Assembly: GCA_013205365.1 (NCBI GenBank)
Contig: JABMNC010000025.1
Coordinates: 1-17,902 of the forward strand
DNA length: 17,902 nt
Reading direction: 5' to 3'
Source of the DNA: Cryomorphaceae bacterium
GTDB taxonomy: Bacteria; Bacteroidota; Bacteroidia; Flavobacteriales; Schleiferiaceae
The notes beneath the pieces are model-generated. The model searched no databases. It saw nothing but the letters and a program-made list of their open reading frames with translations, and had not been told where the DNA came from. The stretch's first letter is position 1, and each line of letters opens with the position of its first letter. The position numbers and the translations under genes are program-made. This document shows positions 13,942 through 17,902 of the stretch, piece by piece.

Positions 13942-14562
13942 TCAAAAGGGACAGTAGGCAATAGACGAATGCTGCGTGCTGCCTCCCCCGACGATAATGC
14001 GCAGGGGTCCGCGCTGAAATACGGCCCTCCAACGGCCTGCGCTGCTTGCGTAGAGGGCAAGGTTGGGTCGTTCTAAGCCAATAATCCACTCGGTATGCTT
14101 GGATGCCAGGCTTTGCTGCATCTGGGCGGCTAGGGTCCAGCCGGAGGTCTGGAGCTGGCGCCAGGAGAGGGCAGTTCGCCCCGACAAGGCTTCGGTGGCA
14201 AGGGTCCAGGTGCCCCAAGTGGCCCGCCCCAGAACCTCAATACGCTTGTGGTTCCATCCCAGGCCGGCCGAGAGGCGCAGGGAGTTTGCGGCCGGGTCCT
14301 TTGTTTTTTTACTTAAAATTGGGCCGGCATTCACCGTTGCTAGGGACCAGGCCTGCAGCCCCATAATGCTGGCAGAGGACCCGAATTCGAGTTTTGGGCT
14401 TCGAACCATGACGACTGCCCTAGTCAACCCTGGCCTTGGCCCGGATTGCTCGACCCAAGCCGACATTCGCTCGGACCGAAGGGCCTCAAGCCAAGGATCC
14501 ATAGGCATTTGACCTAGGGCGCATAGGGGGAGCAGCAGCAGGCTGAAGGCAGGCAGATTCAT
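13942..14562 (-). CDS. Exported protein of unknown function, beta-rich
   Basis: A 206-residue protein that I do not recognise. Residues 1-18 form a clear signal peptide (MNLPAFSLLLLPLCALG) with likely cleavage near ALGQ. The mature part shows alternating hydrophobic and polar residues typical of beta strands, for example WTLATEALSGRTALSW and WRAVFQRGPLRIIVGGG, and it ends in Phe (IAYCPF), as many outer-membrane proteins do. Together these suggest an envelope beta-sheet or barrel protein, perhaps related to small barrel proteins paired with helix-hairpin-helix exported proteins in Bacteroidota; this is inference. Its stop TGA is immediately followed by the ATG of the next gene. It is divergent from the sensor kinase gene across 77 bp. 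Confidence 0.72.
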   Translation of the reverse strand: MNLPAFSLLLLPLCALGQMPMDPWLEALRSERMSAWVEQSGPRPGLTRAVVMVRSPKLEFGSSASIMGLQAWSLATVNAGPILSKKTKDPAANSLRLSAGLGWNHKRIEVLGRATWGTWTLATEALSGRTALSWRQLQTSGWTLAAQMQQSLASKHTEWIIGLERPNLALYASSAGRWRAVFQRGPLRIIVGGGSTQHSSIAYCPF

Positions 14563-14639
14563 GCGGCAAAGAAGGGTTTTTATGCCCGGGCAGATCCGAC
14601 CCTAAATGGAAGTTCTGGGCTGCAGCATACCTTCGCCGC

Positions 14640-16997
14640 GTGCGGCGTCTGACCCTTCTGCTATCGACCATGGTAACCCTGGGCTTAAATGCCCAGAGTT
14701 TGACTTTTGCCCTAGACGTTCGCAGCACCGACGCCCAACTGCGCGGGCGAGAAGTCCTCGATATTGCCCTAGGGCCAGACGGACTGTGGTGGATGGCAAC
14801 CCAAGACGAGGGCGTCCTTTACTACGACGGACTATCCGTAGTCCAAATTCAATGGTCGGGCCAGCCGCCTATTGTGCTTGGTGTTGCACCAATTCAGAAG
14901 GGTACCTATGCCGCGACTTCGGGCGGACTGTACTGGATTCCCCTCGAAGGATCCGCGGAACTAATAAAAAGCCTGCCGGGACCCATAGTCGACGTCGAGG
15001 CTAAGGGCGACAGCCTTTGGGTTTTGGGCCCTGACCAGCTTTGGCTGCGAATAGGCGCCGGTAAATTTCTGCCCCAGTCCCTTGATGGCTTGGGTGGAGC
15101 CAAGCAGTTTGGCCGCCGAGGGGCCTCCTGGTGGGTGGCTTCCGACCGCGGACTTTGGATTCGCGGTGGCGCTGGACTCTGGACCCGAGTACGCGACCAA
15201 CCGGTTCGCTCGGCTGCCGTCGATCACATGGGAGTATGGGCCGAGACCGATCAGGGCCTAGAACGCCTTACCGACGAGGGTTGGGAAGCTCATCCTGAAG
15301 GACCAAGGGACGCTCATTGGATGCCTGCAAAAGACCACGGGGCATGGTGGGCAGTTGGGCGCGACGGCCTATACTGGGTCGACGGCAAAGTCCGCCCCAT
15401 GGTTGCCTTAAGCGGGAATCCCCTCGACGGAGCCCTCGCATTGGCCAGCGACGGGAACGGAGGGCTTCTTTTGTCCCTGCGAGAAGGCATAATCCGCATT
15501 CCGCGTCCGGAGCAGTGGTATGATCTGCGCAGTACGTCCTACAACACGGGCCGAATTAAGTCGGTGGCTCGCCGAGGGCCTGACCAATTTGCCGTTCTCG
15601 GCAGCAAGGGCCTCCAGCTCCTCAGCGCCGAGGGGCAGGTCATCATCCCCCTGCCTAAAACGGGTGTTCCCAGCGGATTAGTGGAACTTCCCAAGGGTCG
15701 CTGGCTGCTTTATGGTGAGTTCGGAGCCCTTGAATGGGTATCCGGCGCATGGAAGTCGCGGTTAAGCGAATGGGTTCTCGAGGCCGGAACCGTCGAGGAT
15801 TCCGTCTTTGTTCATACCACCGCAGGGTACCAGAAGTGGTCTGAGGGTCGCTTTCAGCCCTGCGCGGCTCCGGCGAAGGTTCCTTCGGCCCTGCGCAGCT
15901 GGCCGGAACTCGGCTACCACTGGCATTGGGGCGACCTCGGGCTCTACGTCAATTCGCCGCAGCGCGGAATAAGTCCCTTCGGAAGCCCTCGCTGGGTTTT
16001 GCGCAGCTGGCAGATTCAGGAGGGTCAGGGTGCTGCCAATTTTGTGCTGCGTTTGGCACGGTTGGGCGATCCCCAGGCAGACGCCCGAACTCTTCGCTAC
16101 CGACGTGACGGCGCAGACTGGGTAGACCTCGGTGCAGGCCGCACCCTAGTTTTAGCCGGCCTCTCCCCGGGAAGGCACCTCCTGGAGCTTGATTCTGATC
16201 CGATTCAGCGGTTTAGCCTTTGGCTACCGAGACCCTGGTGGGCACAGCCCCGATTCTGGGTTCCGCTGGCGCTGGCTTTGTTCTCTGCCGCGGGTAGCTT
16301 GCTTTGGCTTATCCTGCGCCGCCGACTGGAATCCAAGAAGTGGGCTTCTGAAAAGGCCGAACTCGAGCGTATGGCTCTTAGGCTGCAAATGAATCCGCAC
16401 TTCACCTTCAACGCCTTGGAGTCCATTTCTTCGTTTGTTATGGATCAAAAGCCCCGTGAGGCCGTGCAGTACCTGAACCGCTTTGCCAAACTAATGCGCT
16501 ACACCTTAGAGAAGGCCGACCAGGAGCGGGTGGAGCTGCACGACGAGCTTGACGCGCTGTCGCACTACATTGCCCTGGAGCAAATGCGCTTTGATCAGAG
16601 TTTTGATTACATTCTTGAGGTCGATGAGGCTCTGGATCCTGCCGACTTGGCGATTCCGCCCATGCTTTTGCAGCCCCTAGTCGAGAATGCCATTCTGCAC
16701 GGACTCCGCCCCCTGCAAGGCCGGCGCGGACGCCTTACCCTGCGCCTGCTTCAGGCGGTTGAACCCGGCAGGATTCGCATCGAAATCGAAGACAACGGAA
16801 TTGGTCGCGCGGCGGCAGGGGCGCAGCAAACCGGCGATGAGGGCCAGAAGCGTTCCATGGCCACAAGGATTCTCGAGAGCCGCCTCAAGGCCTTGGCGGA
16901 GGCCAGTGGCGAGCCCTACCGTCTTGCAGTCGAAGATCTCAATGAGGGAACGAGGGTCGTCCTCGCGCTCCCGAAGGTCGAAGTATGGGGGGTTTAG
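14640..16997 (+). CDS. LytS-type sensor histidine kinase with propeller sensor domain
   Basis: A 785-residue membrane kinase. Residues 1-19 are a signal peptide ending in NAQS. About 30-450 carry propeller-like repeats such as IALGPDGLWWMATQDEGVLYYDG (Reg_prop type), placed outside the cytoplasmic membrane. About 465-525 resemble a Y_Y_Y domain (LRYRRDGADWVDL, LSPGRHLLEL). A transmembrane helix spans about 538-560, followed by a helical stretch and a His_kinase domain with phosphoacceptor His587 in MNPHFTFNALESI. The ATPase domain shows Asn683 (LVENAILHGL) and Asp718 (IEDNGIGR). The start is GTG at 14640; the next in-frame ATG at residue 11 would destroy the signal peptide. A LytTR regulator follows 16 nt downstream. 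The ligand is unknown; such sensors often detect envelope or polysaccharide cues. Confidence 0.93.
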   Translation: MRRLTLLLSTMVTLGLNAQSLTFALDVRSTDAQLRGREVLDIALGPDGLWWMATQDEGVLYYDGLSVVQIQWSGQPPIVLGVAPIQKGTYAATSGGLYWIPLEGSAELIKSLPGPIVDVEAKGDSLWVLGPDQLWLRIGAGKFLPQSLDGLGGAKQFGRRGASWWVASDRGLWIRGGAGLWTRVRDQPVRSAAVDHMGVWAETDQGLERLTDEGWEAHPEGPRDAHWMPAKDHGAWWAVGRDGLYWVDGKVRPMVALSGNPLDGALALASDGNGGLLLSLREGIIRIPRPEQWYDLRSTSYNTGRIKSVARRGPDQFAVLGSKGLQLLSAEGQVIIPLPKTGVPSGLVELPKGRWLLYGEFGALEWVSGAWKSRLSEWVLEAGTVEDSVFVHTTAGYQKWSEGRFQPCAAPAKVPSALRSWPELGYHWHWGDLGLYVNSPQRGISPFGSPRWVLRSWQIQEGQGAANFVLRLARLGDPQADARTLRYRRDGADWVDLGAGRTLVLAGLSPGRHLLELDSDPIQRFSLWLPRPWWAQPRFWVPLALALFSAAGSLLWLILRRRLESKKWASEKAELERMALRLQMNPHFTFNALESISSFVMDQKPREAVQYLNRFAKLMRYTLEKADQERVELHDELDALSHYIALEQMRFDQSFDYILEVDEALDPADLAIPPMLLQPLVENAILHGLRPLQGRRGRLTLRLLQAVEPGRIRIEIEDNGIGRAAAGAQQTGDEGQKRSMATRILESRLKALAEASGEPYRLAVEDLNEGTRVVLALPKVEVWGV

Positions 16998-17013
16998 GGT
17001 AAGTTAGCAGTCT

Positions 17014-17754
17014 ATGAAGGCCCTACTGCTCGACGACGAAGCCCCAAGCCGCAAGGCCCTGCGTGGCAAACTGGATTTATTTTGCCCTCAGGTGCGCGAG
17101 GTCTACGAGGCCTCTACGGTCGCTGAGGCCTGGGAACTGCTCCTGGGTCGCAAGCCCGACCTGCTCTTTCTTGACGTACACCTTAGCGGTGAATTGGGCT
17201 TTGACCTACTCGAGCGCCTTTCGGTCGACGAGCCCGAGTGGACGGGTGCAGTTATAGTGGTTACGGCCCACGAGAGCTATGCCGTGCGAGCTTTTAGGGC
17301 AAGTGCAGTCGACTACCTACTCAAGCCAATCGACCCCGAAGAACTTGCTCGTGCCGTCAAAAAGGCCAGCTCTGCCATACCCTCAGCCCAGCTCGGTGCC
17401 TTGGTTGACAACCTGCGGGAACGAAGCGATAAAAAATTAGTGATTTCGAGTACCGAGGGCATGCACATTGTGCGGATTACCGAAATTTTGCGCTGCGAGT
17501 CCACCTCGAACTACACCCAGTTCTTCATGCGCGGCGGAAAAAAGCTCCTGGCATCGCGCACTTTAAAAGACTTCGAGACCATTCTTGCTCCCTACGATTT
17601 TGAGCGAGTTCATAAGTCGCACCTGGTCAACATGGACATTATAAAGCGCTACGTTTCGAGCGACGGAGGCTACCTCATTCTCGAGGACGACTCCAATGTG
17701 CCGGTTGCCAACCGCAAAAAAGAAGTGGTGATGGCGAGGTTGAAAGCCCTATAG
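17014..17754 (+). CDS. LytTR-family response regulator
   Basis: A 246-residue regulator. Residues 1-120 are a receiver with acidic pair Asp7/Asp8 (LLLDDE), phosphoacceptor Asp54 (LLFLDVHLSGE), a Thr in VVTAHE and Lys in YLLKPID. Residues about 140-245 form a LytTR DNA-binding domain, with ILRCESTSNYTQFF, the FERVHKSHLVNMDIIKRY core and VPVANRKKEVV. It is encoded 16 nt after the LytS-type kinase and is surely its partner. LytTR proteins bind paired direct repeats upstream of targets; I found no convincing pair in the 77-bp divergent region, so its targets are not evident here. The last 6 nt overlap the tail of the opposing toxin-like gene. Confidence 0.95.
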   Translation: MKALLLDDEAPSRKALRGKLDLFCPQVREVYEASTVAEAWELLLGRKPDLLFLDVHLSGELGFDLLERLSVDEPEWTGAVIVVTAHESYAVRAFRASAVDYLLKPIDPEELARAVKKASSAIPSAQLGALVDNLRERSDKKLVISSTEGMHIVRITEILRCESTSNYTQFFMRGGKKLLASRTLKDFETILAPYDFERVHKSHLVNMDIIKRYVSSDGGYLILEDDSNVPVANRKKEVVMARLKAL

Positions 17755-17901
17755 TTTTGATTTTATGGCCTTTGAGGAAAGAATACGAAGGATGGCAAGA
17801 TGCTTCGGGTATACTTCGTATACAATAACATGACTTTGTTCAGGTAAAATTCGAAGTGAGGATTTCTTCGATTGGACACCAATCATTGGGAATAGGCTGA
17901 G
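17749..17901 (-). CDS. ParE/RelE-type toxin, C-terminal fragment cut by window edge
   Basis: An open frame enters from the right edge and ends at TAG (17751-17749), giving 50 codons with no start in the window. The sequence contains LRILPEQSHVIVYEV and HLAILRILSSKA, which fit the last strands of ParE/RelE toxins (pattern: G, then lR.l, then yivYrv, then i.IlrIl). Such toxins cleave mRNA or poison gyrase and are paired with an antitoxin, which would lie beyond the edge. The stretch is visibly AT-richer than its neighbours, which supports it being an acquired gene. It meets the LytTR gene tail to tail, with both stops inside CTATAG. Because it is partial and short, the family call is tentative. 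Confidence 0.5.
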   Translation of the reverse strand, partial: LSLFPMIGVQSKKSSLRILPEQSHVIVYEVYPKHLAILRILSSKAIKSKL

Positions 17902-17902
17902 G

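Noticed and set aside
14563..14639. LytTR binding repeats or a clear promoter in the divergent gap
   Set aside because: No paired direct repeats were found, and the nearest -7 like string, TACCTTCG at 14628-14635, has a mismatch and lies too close to the GTG start.
17809..17823. GTATAC-TTC-GTATAC dyad and the ATACGAAG/CTTCGTAT inverted pair as an operator or terminator
   Set aside because: They lie within the open frame of the toxin-like fragment, encode its YEVY segment, and have no T-run or promoter next to them; chance is as likely.
1..17902. CRISPR arrays, rRNA, tRNA, insertion sequences or prophage genes
   Set aside because: No regularly spaced repeats, transposase motifs, phage genes or RNA-gene consensus sequences were seen on either strand; apart from the right edge the window is dense core genome.

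Overview
The window looks like a chromosome segment of a GC-rich member of the Bacteroidota, probably Flavobacteriales-like. I base this on four things: a fused LpxC-FabZ protein, a PorX-type response regulator with a PglZ domain (the type IX secretion regulator, known only from this phylum), a DUF4258-type small protein, and perfect TAnnTTTG promoter -7 elements at two divergent gene pairs. Shine-Dalgarno sequences are mostly absent, which also fits the phylum. It is mostly dense core genome with very short intergenic gaps; GC content was judged by eye.

Layout. (1) Positions 1-5311, minus strand: a tight operon read as HD phosphohydrolase, lpxD, lpxC-fabZ, lpxA, a lone ABC ATPase, then efp (elongation factor P, cut by the left edge). 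It supplies the first steps of lipid A synthesis plus FabZ. (2) 5349-8899, plus strand: porX, tsaE, an alanine dehydrogenase and a DUF4258-type membrane-anchored protein, divergent from the HD gene across 37 bp. (3) 8896-10089, minus: proline dehydrogenase, whose stop codon shares a CTAG tetramer with the DUF4258 gene. (4) 10131-12381, plus: aroB and aroA, overlapping by 14 nt, for the shikimate pathway. (5) 12388-14562, minus: two exported, beta-strand-rich proteins of unknown function in a two-gene operon. The second seems to have a degenerate helix-hairpin-helix-like N-terminal region and a predicted envelope domain. (6) 14640-17754, plus: a LytS-type sensor histidine kinase with a large extracytoplasmic propeller-like sensor, followed by its LytTR response regulator. 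(7) 17749-17901, minus: the C-terminal 50 codons of what looks like a ParE/RelE-type toxin in visibly AT-richer DNA, cut by the right edge.

How it fits together. Region 1 builds the outer membrane. PorX controls secretion across it. The exported pair plus the divergent kinase/regulator may form an envelope-sensing unit, but this last link is inference from position only.

Most unusual item: a 78-nt, almost fully base-paired, branched palindromic block (12891-12968) inside the coding region of the exported protein. It is exactly 26 codons long and looks like an in-frame palindromic insertion. Other points of note are a naturally changed glyphosate-region loop in AroA, an alanine dehydrogenase lacking the usual catalytic histidine, non-ATG starts that may set translational coupling, and the toxin fragment at the right edge.
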